A DNA stretch of 64,000 nt from Mycobacterium aquaticum (lineage in GTDB: Bacteria > Actinomycetota > Actinomycetes > Mycobacteriales > Mycobacteriaceae). Every line of letters begins with the position of its first letter. The first letter of the stretch is position 1. The translations under genes and the position numbers were made by a program. Below, piece after piece: positions 44,263 to 52,460 of the stretch. The DNA lies in the NCBI RefSeq assembly GCF_002086485.1, contig NZ_MVHF01000002.1, positions 186,001-250,000 on the forward strand, read 5' to 3'. The notes beneath the pieces are model-generated. The model was not told the origin of the DNA. It did not search any database and saw nothing but the letters and a program-made list of their open reading frames with translations.

Positions 44263-45481
44263 AACACTTCTTGGCCGGGGAAACGCGCCAGAAGCGGTTC
44301 TGCGCGCACTCCACGACCGCGCACGGCGACTAGCACTACCACCGCCAGCCGCTCTGAGCGGCCGCTGGTTCGGGGTACGTGCCGTGCTCGCGCCATCGCT
44401 CGCAGTCGAGATGGTGCCAACCGACCAATTCATGACGGCGAATAGGCCGGCGCCAAACACCTACAGCGAGGGTCTGGCGATCGGCGGCGGCTGGATCGGA
44501 AGCGTCCAGTATCCCGCCCACGCGGACGCCCCGCTGTTGACGCAGGCCGGCTGGACAGATGAGGTACTGATCTTCGATGGATCACATTGGTGGCACGAAA
44601 CACTCAGCGCACAGAGCCGTGCCGACGACTATCGTTATCTCTTCATCAACTCCGCGTCCCGAATCCCTTCGGGACAGGCGCGACCGTGGCGGATCCAATG
44701 GGCTACGCCCGACCGCCGTAGACATCGCGAGAACGTCCTCGCCTGCCTCAACGCCATCCGTTGCGGCGAGATCTATCAAGCATGCATCGGCACCAACTAC
44801 ACGGGCCAACTTCGGGGGCGCGCGGTCGACGTCTACTGCGACGCCGTCACCACCACTGGCCCAGCTCGCGCCGCGTACTTCGAAGGTCCCGCCGGCACCG
44901 TGGTCTCGCTGTCCCCTGAACTCTTCCTGCGTCGGCGAGGGTGTCTCGTTACCTCCAGCCCGATCAAAGGCACCGCACCGAAAACGGCATCGCCTGAGAA
45001 ACTTGCCCGATCCGAAAAGGACATCGCCGAAAATGTCATGATCACCGACCTCGTCCGAAACGACCTTGGCAAACTGGCCGAAACCGGGTCGGTGCGGGTG
45101 ACAAATCTACTCGAGATCGTTGCCGCCCCGGCAGTCTGGCACCTGGTCTCGACGATTGAAGCGCATCTGGATCCCGACATGCCCAACAGTGCGCTGATTG
45201 CTGCCACCTTTCCACCGGCCTCGGTCACCGGCACACCCAAACGCAGAGCGCAGCAACTCATCGCGTCCTGGGAACAACAACCACGCGGCCACTACTGCGG
45301 GGCGATCGGGATGGCCTCGCCCATCGCGGGAATGGAACTCAACGTCGCGATCCGCACCATCGAATTTGCCTCGGACGGCGGGTGTCGGCTCGGTGTCGGC
45401 GGCGGAATCACCATCGACTCCGATCCCGACGCTGAATGGGACGAGTGCGTCATCAAGGGCAGTTCCATCGTCAACCTCTGA
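44255..45481 (+). CDS. pabB: Aminodeoxychorismate synthase component I
   Basis: 408 residues from ATG 44255, overlapping folP; upstream codons in the frame are shadow. Chorismate-binding fold with PIKGTAPK: the Lys (Lys238) in PIKGT marks aminodeoxychorismate synthase rather than anthranilate synthase (PIAGT). Other core motifs are ENVMITDLVRNDLGK, ASVTGTPKRRA and GVGGGITIDSDP. No pabA glutaminase or pabC lyase is near, so partner proteins come from elsewhere. It makes the PABA precursor for folate. Confidence 0.88.
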   Translation: MARTLLGRGNAPEAVLRALHDRARRLALPPPAALSGRWFGVRAVLAPSLAVEMVPTDQFMTANRPAPNTYSEGLAIGGGWIGSVQYPAHADAPLLTQAGWTDEVLIFDGSHWWHETLSAQSRADDYRYLFINSASRIPSGQARPWRIQWATPDRRRHRENVLACLNAIRCGEIYQACIGTNYTGQLRGRAVDVYCDAVTTTGPARAAYFEGPAGTVVSLSPELFLRRRGCLVTSSPIKGTAPKTASPEKLARSEKDIAENVMITDLVRNDLGKLAETGSVRVTNLLEIVAAPAVWHLVSTIEAHLDPDMPNSALIAATFPPASVTGTPKRRAQQLIASWEQQPRGHYCGAIGMASPIAGMELNVAIRTIEFASDGGCRLGVGGGITIDSDPDAEWDECVIKGSSIVNL

Positions 45482-45613
45482 GGCCTTCCTTCACCACCAC
45501 AAGCGAATACTGCAATTGGCGGAGGCTGACGAACTTTCGTTTCGACGTCGAAGTCAGGCACCGGGCAAGCTATCTCACGTGGAACGTCTTCCGCGAGAAA
45601 CGACGATTGTGAG

Positions 45614-46969
45614 TCAGGACAGATTCCGGCCCTCGGTTTCCGGCACCGCCAGGGCCACAAGCAGTGTCACGATAAGTGCCGCGTGGATGATTATCAGTGT
45701 GGCGGAAAGGCTGACGGAGGTTGCGATGAGGACGCCGACGACGCTTGGGGCGATCGCGGTGCCCACACGCTGACTGAAAATGCCCAGACTGACCCCCTGG
45801 CCGCGAACACGAGTGGGATAAAGCTCGGGAACCCAGGCATTCCAGACGCCGAAGGCTCCCAGGCTGAAGAACGCAAGTCCGCAGCTTGCGATGTACAGGC
45901 AAGTGGAGGTCTCGGTGGTGGTGAAGATGGCGGCATTGACCACCGCGAGGGCCAGGTAGCTGATGAATACCCTCTTGCGGCCGAAGTGCCCGGTCATCCA
46001 CGCTGCGCTCAAGTAGCCAACCGTTCCGAACAGCGTGTTCATGAAGACGAACCAAAGGCTGCCGCTCCACGTCATTCCCCGATTGACGAGCAACGTCGGC
46101 AGCCACGACTGCAGACCCCAGTACGCCCAACACAATAGGAGACTTATTGCCATCTGTGCGACGCTGCGCCGAAGGAGCCTGCCGGTGAAAAGCTCTTTGG
46201 CAGAGACCTTCAAATCCTGAACCGGTGTGTCCTGGCGGGCCGGACAGACGACTTCGGGCATCCTGAGTTGGCGAAGAGCCGCCCGCGCATCATCGTCACG
46301 CCCCACCTGAACAAGCCAGCACGGCGACTCCGGTAGCGACGCGCGGATCACGAACGCCCAGACGGAACTGCCCAAACCGCCGATAGCGATCACCCACCGC
46401 CAGCCATCCGCACCGATAGCACCAGCCACGGCGAGCGCGATCACCGTTCCGAGCATCCAACCCGACGCCAGGAGGGTTGCCCCGGTGCCACGGTGACGGG
46501 TTGGCAGAAGTTCTTCGAAGTAGACAAAAACGACCACGAACAGTCCGACGAGGGCGAAACCACCCGCGACCCGTGCCGCGACGAGCAGCTCAAAGGTCGG
46601 CGCCAGGCTGCTGGCCAGGGTGATGAGCCCATAGATGCCCAGGCTCCACATACAACTCGCGCGGCGTCCCAGCCGATCTACGATGGGTCCCCACAACAAC
46701 GCACCAGGAATCATTCCGAAAAACAGTGACGAAATAACCAAACCCAACTGCGCGGCTGTGATCTGGAGTCCTGCTTCGACCCCGGAAGCGATATACGCCA
46801 ATTGCAGCATCTCCCAGGCCTCAACGGCGAACGCGACCCAAAGGACGAAACCGACCTTGAAATGCTGTGGTGTCAATTTCGCGCGCGCGAAGGAGGCGTC
46901 CACAGAGAGGACCCCTGAGCCGGCGACAGCCTTCTTTCCAGAAAGATCATCAGCTTTCTCTGTGGTCAT
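45614..46969 (-). CDS. MFS transporter, sugar-porter/AAHS-like
   Basis: 451 residues from ATG 46969 preceded by GGAAG; the frame back to 47014 is leader. Twelve predicted helices with GPIVDRLGRRASCMW (motif A), RVAGGFALVGLF, PESPCWLV and a C-terminal PETEGRNLS, a pattern of sugar porters and aromatic-acid/H+ symporters. It is convergent with pabB and has motif copy E upstream (47089-47108), which links it to the same regulon. A second substrate or intermediate importer/exporter of the island. Confidence 0.87.
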   Translation of the reverse strand: MTTEKADDLSGKKAVAGSGVLSVDASFARAKLTPQHFKVGFVLWVAFAVEAWEMLQLAYIASGVEAGLQITAAQLGLVISSLFFGMIPGALLWGPIVDRLGRRASCMWSLGIYGLITLASSLAPTFELLVAARVAGGFALVGLFVVVFVYFEELLPTRHRGTGATLLASGWMLGTVIALAVAGAIGADGWRWVIAIGGLGSSVWAFVIRASLPESPCWLVQVGRDDDARAALRQLRMPEVVCPARQDTPVQDLKVSAKELFTGRLLRRSVAQMAISLLLCWAYWGLQSWLPTLLVNRGMTWSGSLWFVFMNTLFGTVGYLSAAWMTGHFGRKRVFISYLALAVVNAAIFTTTETSTCLYIASCGLAFFSLGAFGVWNAWVPELYPTRVRGQGVSLGIFSQRVGTAIAPSVVGVLIATSVSLSATLIIIHAALIVTLLVALAVPETEGRNLS

Positions 46970-47088
46970 GAGTATCTTCCGATGGTTGAGTGACAATTGC
47001 TGCTGTGCAGCCAAATTGGTCCAACTGGGCTATCGGTAACGACGAAACCGCCCAGTTCTTAGAGTGGTACTTTACGAGCCGAGTTCAT

Positions 47089-47108
47089 ATTTGGCCAAAG
47101 ACGAAAAT
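47089..47108 (+). promoter_or_regulatory. Proposed LysR-regulon motif, copy E
   Basis: ATTTGGCCAAAGACGAAAAT, 120 nt upstream of the MFS start at 46969, sharing CAAAGACGAAAAT with copy C. Confidence 0.45.
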
Positions 47109-47428
47109 TCACCGCACCTGATAAGTTGATACTTATGGTTCACGAAGACGTTCCGCGTTCGGCGCTTACGGATTCATCGCTCGACTTGGACGTGCGACCG
47201 ACAAAATCTTTCGCACTATTCTGGGGGTCTAGCCCGCGTAAGGATCCGTTTGGTCGGGGCATTCCAAACGTCTTGAAGTTGGCACCCGCAGTCAGGGCTG
47301 AGGCCACGCCGAGGAACCGTTGCTGGTGGCATTGGCGGGATGCGAATCCCCCGCAACGACATCAACACTCGCGACCGAGGTCGCCGATCAGCCATCCTGA
47401 CCTAGCAGGACCAAGGCTAGGTGACCTG
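47109..47428. other. Intergenic, no gene recognised
   Basis: About 320 nt. A short plus-strand frame (47126-47437) has no recognisable content. CTAGCAGG (47402-47409) and CCTGCTAG (47425-47432) form an 8-bp inverted repeat near the transposase-like fragment and could be an element edge. Confidence 0.3.
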
Positions 47429-47722
47429 CTAGCCTAGATTTGCCGTGAAAGTTGTTTGAGGCTTAGTGTTGGCCTGAATTATGTTGCCAAGCAATGCTTT
47501 TCCCGTGGTGGCATCGATGCGCAGGTGTCGTTGGCGGGCTGTGCGGGTGAGTCGGGCCGCCACGTTCAGCACCCGGTAGCGGAAGGTGCTGATCTCGGCG
47601 TGGGCCAGTGCCCGGTGGCCACCGAAGCCGATCATGCGGAGCATGCCCATCCCGGCATGCGACACGACACCACCACCATCAGCGGACGCTTTCACCCGCG
47701 GTACCGGCACGATATTCTTCAC
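47429..47722 (-). pseudogene. Possible IS1380-like transposase fragment
   Basis: Minus-strand frame reading AEISTFRYRVLNVAARLTRT then ARQRHLRIDAT resembles the C-terminal end of IS1380-family transposases; the frame then drifts into unrelated sequence. No catalytic core is present and no terminal repeats were confirmed. Its position between two modules suggests a scar from the assembly of the region. Low confidence because of the short match. Confidence 0.35.
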
Positions 47723-48147
47723 TTGCGAAGTGCCTTCCCGTCAGGATTGTTGAACCGTAGAGAAGTCCAATTATCCCTTGCGGGACAGGTGCTTTCGCTT
47801 ATCTTCACCCCGTGGCGCACGGTACTTCACGAAAAATTGAGGCTAGTGCTTCAGAGATAGCCGTCCCGTTTTCGGATCCGCCATTTCGATGGCGAATGGT
47901 GCCCGCCAAATCCGTGGCAACGTTCGGAAAGATGCAGGTGGGGGAGGTGTCGTCCGCCATCGATAGTGGCAGCCTACAGTGGATCTTCGTCGTTGGGTGA
48001 CCGGGCCCGACAGGACGAAGCCGCCGACGGTCACGCTGGCCCAGGCAATGTCGGTGACGGCCTCGTGCGCCGGACCGATCACCTTGTCAACACTTATGGC
48101 TGACCCTGTGGCGGCGTATGCCGGGATGCGTGGCGGGCATCCGGGGG
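47723..48147. other. Intergenic, no gene recognised
   Basis: About 425 nt downstream of the last gene of the minus-strand operon. A frame on the minus strand contains a protein-like stretch (VIGPAHEAVTDIAWASVTVG) but has no start or family match. May hold the operon terminator; no strong hairpin seen. Confidence 0.3.
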
Positions 48148-49068
48148 TTAGACGATCGCGACCGGTCTGACCATTGATCCTGTCGCGCCGCGGATGCGCA
48201 GCGGTAGGCAGATGAACAGGAACCTGGCGTCGATGGCGTCGGCGAGTTGTTCGAGGTAGAGCAACTCGATGATGTGAATGCCGTGGCCGCCGAGCAGCAT
48301 TCGGTGCACGGGGAATGCGCCGTGGTCTGCGTGCGGCGACGGTATTACTTCGAAGTCTTCGGTGTCGCTGCCGATGGCCGCCACCCCGTGATCGATGAGG
48401 TAGCGCGCTGCCGCGACCCCGATACCGGCGCCGTAGTGGCCGACCCGCGCGGTATCGGGGCCGTCCCACACCGTCATGTACCCGGTTCGGATGAGCACGG
48501 TGTCGCCGCGCTGGATGTCGGTGTCCTTGCGCGTCATCGCCGCTTCCAGTTCGTCCACGGTGATCTCGTGGCCTGCCGGAAGGGCGGCGACGTTGTGGAC
48601 GGCGGCGATGTCGAGCAGGACACCTCGGGTGAGCAGCAGCGGCAGCGAGGAGGCTTCACCGAATTGTGCGCCGAAATCACCGATGTGCAACTCTTCCTTG
48701 CCACCGCCGAACCAGCGTTCGTTTTCGGTGATGTGGCACAGCGCGTCGATGTGGGTGCCCGTGTGCTGCGACGCGGTGATCAACTCGGTGGTGACCCCGG
48801 TGCGGATCGCGCCACCGGTCATCGCGCTCGGGACGTCGCCGTCGATATCGGCGCGTCGCGGCGTGCGCCACGTGGTCAGCAGGAACGGCGGGTGCACAGG
48901 CAGTACCGGCATGCCGGGCCATCGGCCGGCGTCGAGATCGTAGACGGTGCCGCGCCGGGGTAGTGCCAGCGCCGCGAGCAGTTCCGTGGCGCTCTGCTGA
49001 TGTGCTGGACCAAACTCGTTGGGGCTGTAGCGAACACCGGCAATGTTGCGTTGCCGCACGATGGTCAT
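48148..49068 (-). CDS. Cyclase-family metal-dependent hydrolase
   Basis: 306 residues, PF04199. Metal motif intact: His102, His106 and Asp108 in SQHTGTHID, and later His and Glu in FPVHRMLL and HIIELLYLEQL. It has a 40-residue N-terminal extension ahead of the fold. Last gene of the 14-gene operon, 12 nt after the amidase. Family activity is hydrolysis of N-formyl, lactam or isatin-like amides, so it may open a ring whose fragments the amidase and nitrilase-like enzyme process. Distantly similar to the two other cyclases in the window. Confidence 0.86.
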   Translation of the reverse strand: MTIVRQRNIAGVRYSPNEFGPAHQQSATELLAALALPRRGTVYDLDAGRWPGMPVLPVHPPFLLTTWRTPRRADIDGDVPSAMTGGAIRTGVTTELITASQHTGTHIDALCHITENERWFGGGKEELHIGDFGAQFGEASSLPLLLTRGVLLDIAAVHNVAALPAGHEITVDELEAAMTRKDTDIQRGDTVLIRTGYMTVWDGPDTARVGHYGAGIGVAAARYLIDHGVAAIGSDTEDFEVIPSPHADHGAFPVHRMLLGGHGIHIIELLYLEQLADAIDARFLFICLPLRIRGATGSMVRPVAIV

Positions 49069-49080
49069 GATGGGTGCCTT

Positions 49081-50487
49081 TCAGTGGGATCGGGTTGCGG
49101 TGGCCATCGGGGGCACGAGGGACGCCCAATCCATCTCGTGTTCCAGTTGCGCCGCAAGGTCAAGGAGAATGTGCTCGGCGTACCTTCGCGTGACGAGCTG
49201 AACGCCTCGGGGGTGTTTGTCCGTACCGCCGGTGGGGACAGAGCACGCGGGCACACCAGCGATGTTGGCGAGCCGGCAGAATGGCGAGAAAGTGCGGTAC
49301 GGGTTGGCGTCGGCGCCAGGGGCGGTGAAGGCGCCGTGCGGCCGCGGCGGTTGGGCCAGTACCGGCATCATCCAGATGTCGACGCCGGCCAGAAACGCCT
49401 GGATCACCTCGGCCGCCTCATCGAGCACCGTCAGATCGTCCAAAAGTTGTGCGGGCCTCCGTGTTTGGCTGGTTTCATACAGGGTCCAGGTCATTGTGTC
49501 GTGGTCGTCGGGTGAGGGCGTGCGACGAAGTCGGCGCCCAGTGCGCGTCACGTGCCAGCCCATGAAGTCCGACCACATGCCGAACCAGGCGCCGAAGAGC
49601 GTTTCGCCGTCGATCGAGGGCGCCGCCTCGATCACGGTATGCCCGAGCGACTCACATACCCTGGCCACCTTGTCGACGGCGGCCACGCTCGCCGCGTCGA
49701 CAGCGACGTCGACGGGGGCGCCGTGCTGCACGGCGATCCGCAGCGGTCGTGGGTGTGGGTCTGCGCCCGGGCCGGAGACCGCCGGGCGCAGCCGGGTGCA
49801 GTCAAGGACCGCCGCACTGTCGCGGGTGGTACGCGCAATGACATGTTCGGACACGAAACGCCGGGTCAAGATGCCGTGCTTGGTTTCCATCGGCATAAGT
49901 CCCGGGGTAGGCCGCAGCCCGAACACGCCGCAACACGCCGCCGGAATCCGAAGCGACCCTCCGGCGTCGTTGCCGTGCGCCACCGCCACCGCGCGCGCGG
50001 CGACCGCTGCGCCGGAGCCGCCGCTGGAGCCGCCGGCGGTCACCGACGGATCCCACGGGTTACGGGTCGGGCCACACAGTCGGCCATCGGTGACTGGCGC
50101 GTGGCCGTACTCGGAGGTCGTCGAGCGGCCGACGATGACCAGCCCGGCCCGCCGATAGCGCCGCACGAGCTCACTGTCGCCGAGCGCATACACAGTGCGC
50201 TGCGCCGGGGACCCTTCGGTCTGCGGCGTGCCGGCCACTTCGGCGATCAAGTCCTTCACCAGAAACGGCACGCCGGTGAATGGTCCGTCGGGTAGTCCCG
50301 CGAGAACTTGTTGTCGCGCTTCGTCATAACACCGCGAGGACAATACGTTGAGTTGATCGTCGACCGCGTCGAGCCTCGAAATCGTCGCTTCCAACAGTTC
50401 GACCGCGGATACATCGCCCGAGCGGACCAGCGCGGCTTGCGCCGTCGCGTCGAGGCTCAGAACATCGTCAAATTGCGTCGTCGCCAT
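49081..50487 (-). CDS. Amidase-signature family hydrolase
   Basis: 468 residues. The triad is intact: Lys78 in FLVKDLIAE, cis-Ser158 in GGSSGGSGA and nucleophile Ser178 in NDAGGSLRIPAA. Length is normal for AS amidases. Fills the amide-hydrolysis slot in the operon between the EthD-like protein and the cyclase. Unlike the amidase at 26640 it has the canonical Gly-Gly in the cis-Ser motif, so the two are separate acquisitions rather than a recent duplicate. Confidence 0.88.
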   Translation of the reverse strand: MATTQFDDVLSLDATAQAALVRSGDVSAVELLEATISRLDAVDDQLNVLSSRCYDEARQQVLAGLPDGPFTGVPFLVKDLIAEVAGTPQTEGSPAQRTVYALGDSELVRRYRRAGLVIVGRSTTSEYGHAPVTDGRLCGPTRNPWDPSVTAGGSSGGSGAAVAARAVAVAHGNDAGGSLRIPAACCGVFGLRPTPGLMPMETKHGILTRRFVSEHVIARTTRDSAAVLDCTRLRPAVSGPGADPHPRPLRIAVQHGAPVDVAVDAASVAAVDKVARVCESLGHTVIEAAPSIDGETLFGAWFGMWSDFMGWHVTRTGRRLRRTPSPDDHDTMTWTLYETSQTRRPAQLLDDLTVLDEAAEVIQAFLAGVDIWMMPVLAQPPRPHGAFTAPGADANPYRTFSPFCRLANIAGVPACSVPTGGTDKHPRGVQLVTRRYAEHILLDLAAQLEHEMDWASLVPPMATATRSH

Positions 50488-50491
50488 CGGC

Positions 50492-50779
50492 TCAGCGACG
50501 CCGGTAGACTCGCGCGTGGGAGTTGAGCAGGTAGGGTGTCATCGGGCCCCACCCGTAGACGCGGCGCACCTGTGGAGTCTCGAGCGCGTCGGGCCGGTCC
50601 AACTGATAGATCGCCAGGTACTTCGGCTGCCCCGCGATGCTTTCGTAGCGCACAGCTGACAACCATCCCGGGCATCCAAGTATCTCCGGCAGGTGCACGT
50701 TGTCATACCATTCGTTGAACTCGGCTTCTCGGCCCGGTGCGATGTCTGAGGTGGTTACGCAGATCAATTCATCGGCCAT
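50492..50779 (-). CDS. EthD-like dimeric alpha/beta-barrel protein
   Basis: 95 residues from ATG 50779 with AAAGGA upstream. The sequence (FNEWYDNVHLPEILGCPGW, YLAIYQLD) fits small EthD/DUF4286-type proteins with a dimeric ferredoxin-like barrel, often found next to catabolic oxidoreductases. Conserved His in NVHLPE is the family's main feature. Same-operon relatives are at 57616 and 57942. Function unclear, perhaps a cofactor-free isomerase, hydrolase or chaperone-like role. Confidence 0.78.
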   Translation of the reverse strand: MADELICVTTSDIAPGREAEFNEWYDNVHLPEILGCPGWLSAVRYESIAGQPKYLAIYQLDRPDALETPQVRRVYGWGPMTPYLLNSHARVYRRR

Positions 50780-51650
50780 GGGTGGTTCCTTTCGTCGTCG
50801 TGTGGTCGTACACCTCTGGGCGCCGGTCGGCGAAGAGGTCGTTTCTGTTGCCGCGCTGTTTGTTTCGGGAATCGGCCAGTCGGCATTGGGCGAACAGTGT
50901 TCCGGTGCCGTAGCCGGCTGGGGGAGTTGCCAGCATCCATCCGTCCGGGGAGAACACCCCGCTTGCGCCGATCCATTCGATGCCGCGTTCCTCGCCGGCT
51001 CGGTCACAGGCGGCCACGTAAATCCCGTTCTGATGGGCCATCGTCGCGTAGATCGCGAGTTGGATCGGGGTCGGGAACCCGCCGCTGGCAGGGGTCGCGG
51101 TGGTCGATCCCGGTACCCGTCGCGGGGCATTGGTGGGTACGGCCAGCAGTTCTGCGCCGGAAAGCGCTATTGCTCTGGTGAATTCCGGGAAGTAGACGTC
51201 GTAGCACACCGCGGTGGACACCGCCCCGAAACGGGTCGCGACGACGGGCGGCATCGCCGAACCAGGGTGAAACCAGTCGTTTTCCCGGTCCCACAGGTGG
51301 ATCTTGCGGTAGATCCCGGCCACACCGTCCTCGGTGACGATAGCGACGGAGTTGTGCAGCGCTTCGTCGTCGGCCTGTTCAGCGAAGCCGCCGATGACGA
51401 CTCCGGAGAAGTCGTGGGCGAGCTGCGCCCAGGTGCGCAGTGTCGGTCCATCGGTGTCTTCGGCGGCGCGGCGGGCCTCGTGGAGATCGTGGAACGCATA
51501 GCCGCTGTTCGCCAGTTCTGGAACGACGATGATGTTGGCGCCGCTGTGGAACGCGTCGGCGATCGCGGTGCACGTGCGCTCGCGGGTTGCGGCGGGATCG
51601 GCGACGTCAAGTGCCAATTGCGCGCATGCGACTGTACAGGGTGCCGTCAT
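50769..51650 (-). CDS. Carbon-nitrogen hydrolase (nitrilase superfamily)
   Basis: 293 residues. The Glu-Lys-Cys triad is complete: Glu45 in VVPELANSGY, Lys116 in YRKIHLWD and Cys149 in STAVCYDVYF. Closest in style to N-carbamoyl-amine or amide hydrolases of the superfamily. No signal peptide. It overlaps the SDR by 4 nt and the EthD-like gene by 11 nt. It would hydrolyse an amide or N-carbamoyl product released after ring opening. Confidence 0.88.
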   Translation of the reverse strand: MTAPCTVACAQLALDVADPAATRERTCTAIADAFHSGANIIVVPELANSGYAFHDLHEARRAAEDTDGPTLRTWAQLAHDFSGVVIGGFAEQADDEALHNSVAIVTEDGVAGIYRKIHLWDRENDWFHPGSAMPPVVATRFGAVSTAVCYDVYFPEFTRAIALSGAELLAVPTNAPRRVPGSTTATPASGGFPTPIQLAIYATMAHQNGIYVAACDRAGEERGIEWIGASGVFSPDGWMLATPPAGYGTGTLFAQCRLADSRNKQRGNRNDLFADRRPEVYDHTTTKGTTHGR

Positions 51651-52408
51651 ATCAGGCCGGCCTGGATCGCGGAGGTCGGGTAGCCGCCGTCTACGGGAAG
51701 CATTACACCGCAGACATATTCGGCGCCGGGGGACAGCAGGTAGTCAACTGCGGCCGCGATGTCGTCGGGGCGCCCGAGGCGGTGTGTCAGAGTGGCTGCG
51801 AGCGCTGAGTCGACGATCGCGCGGTTTTCGCGGACGGTGGTGTTCATCTCGGTTTCGGTGAATCCGGGTGCGACGCCATTGACGCGGATGCCGTCTGCGG
51901 CCAGTTCTACGGCCAGCGAGCCGACGAGGGCATCGATCGCGCCTTTGGACGCCGCGTAGGCCGACTCGTTGGCGAACGGGCGGCGACCCGAAACCGAGGA
52001 CACCATGACGATGGCGGCAGACCCGTCGCGGGGCATGTGTGCGTGCGCGGTTCGGATAAGGGCGTAGGGGGCGTAAACGTTGGTGCGCCAGGTCCGTTCG
52101 AAGACTGCATCGGAGGTTTGGGTCAGCGGTGCCGGTGTGTACACGCCCGCGGCGAGGACGAGTCCGGTGATCGCGCCGAATGTCGAAACCGCGGCGTCGA
52201 CGACCTTGCCCGGCCCGTCGGCATCGCACAAGTCGGCGGCGACCCAAGTGCATTGGGCACCGGCCTGCGTCACGCGGCGATGGGTGTCCTGCAGCCGGGT
52301 TTCGTCGCGTCCGACGATGACCAGGCCGGCATCGGGTCGCGCCAGTCGCGTCGCGACGGCACGGCCGATGCCGGAACTTGCGCCGGTGATGACAATGCAC
52401 TGTGACAT
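51647..52408 (-). CDS. SDR-family oxidoreductase
   Basis: 253 residues from ATG 52408 with AAAGGAAACGTC before it; the frame back to 52480 is rejected. Motifs: TGASSGIGRAVATRL, then VSSVSGRRPFA with catalytic Ser and YAASK, ending in LPVDGGYPTS. Classical NAD(P)-dependent dehydrogenase. Its stop overlaps the nitrilase-family start; 52 nt separate it from the LIV permease. Reaction unknown. Confidence 0.85.
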   Translation of the reverse strand: MSQCIVITGASSGIGRAVATRLARPDAGLVIVGRDETRLQDTHRRVTQAGAQCTWVAADLCDADGPGKVVDAAVSTFGAITGLVLAAGVYTPAPLTQTSDAVFERTWRTNVYAPYALIRTAHAHMPRDGSAAIVMVSSVSGRRPFANESAYAASKGAIDALVGSLAVELAADGIRVNGVAPGFTETEMNTTVRENRAIVDSALAATLTHRLGRPDDIAAAVDYLLSPGAEYVCGVMLPVDGGYPTSAIQAGLI

Positions 52409-52460
52409 GACGTTTCCTTTGACGGAGTTGAACTGGGGCGGCACAACGAATGTGGGTGAG

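Noticed and set aside
45541-45552. TTCGACGTCGAA, a perfect 12-bp palindrome between pabB and the MFS gene
   Set aside because: Self-complementary without a loop and too short for a terminator; may be chance in GC-rich DNA.
47011-47027. AATTGGTCCAACTGG upstream of the second MFS gene
   Set aside because: Partly palindromic but lacks the ACCA half of the GntR pattern; the CAAAGA motif there fits the context better.
47843-48469. Minus-strand frame with a protein-like stretch near 48050
   Set aside because: Most of it lies antisense-frame over the cyclase gene, with no family match or ribosome-binding site.
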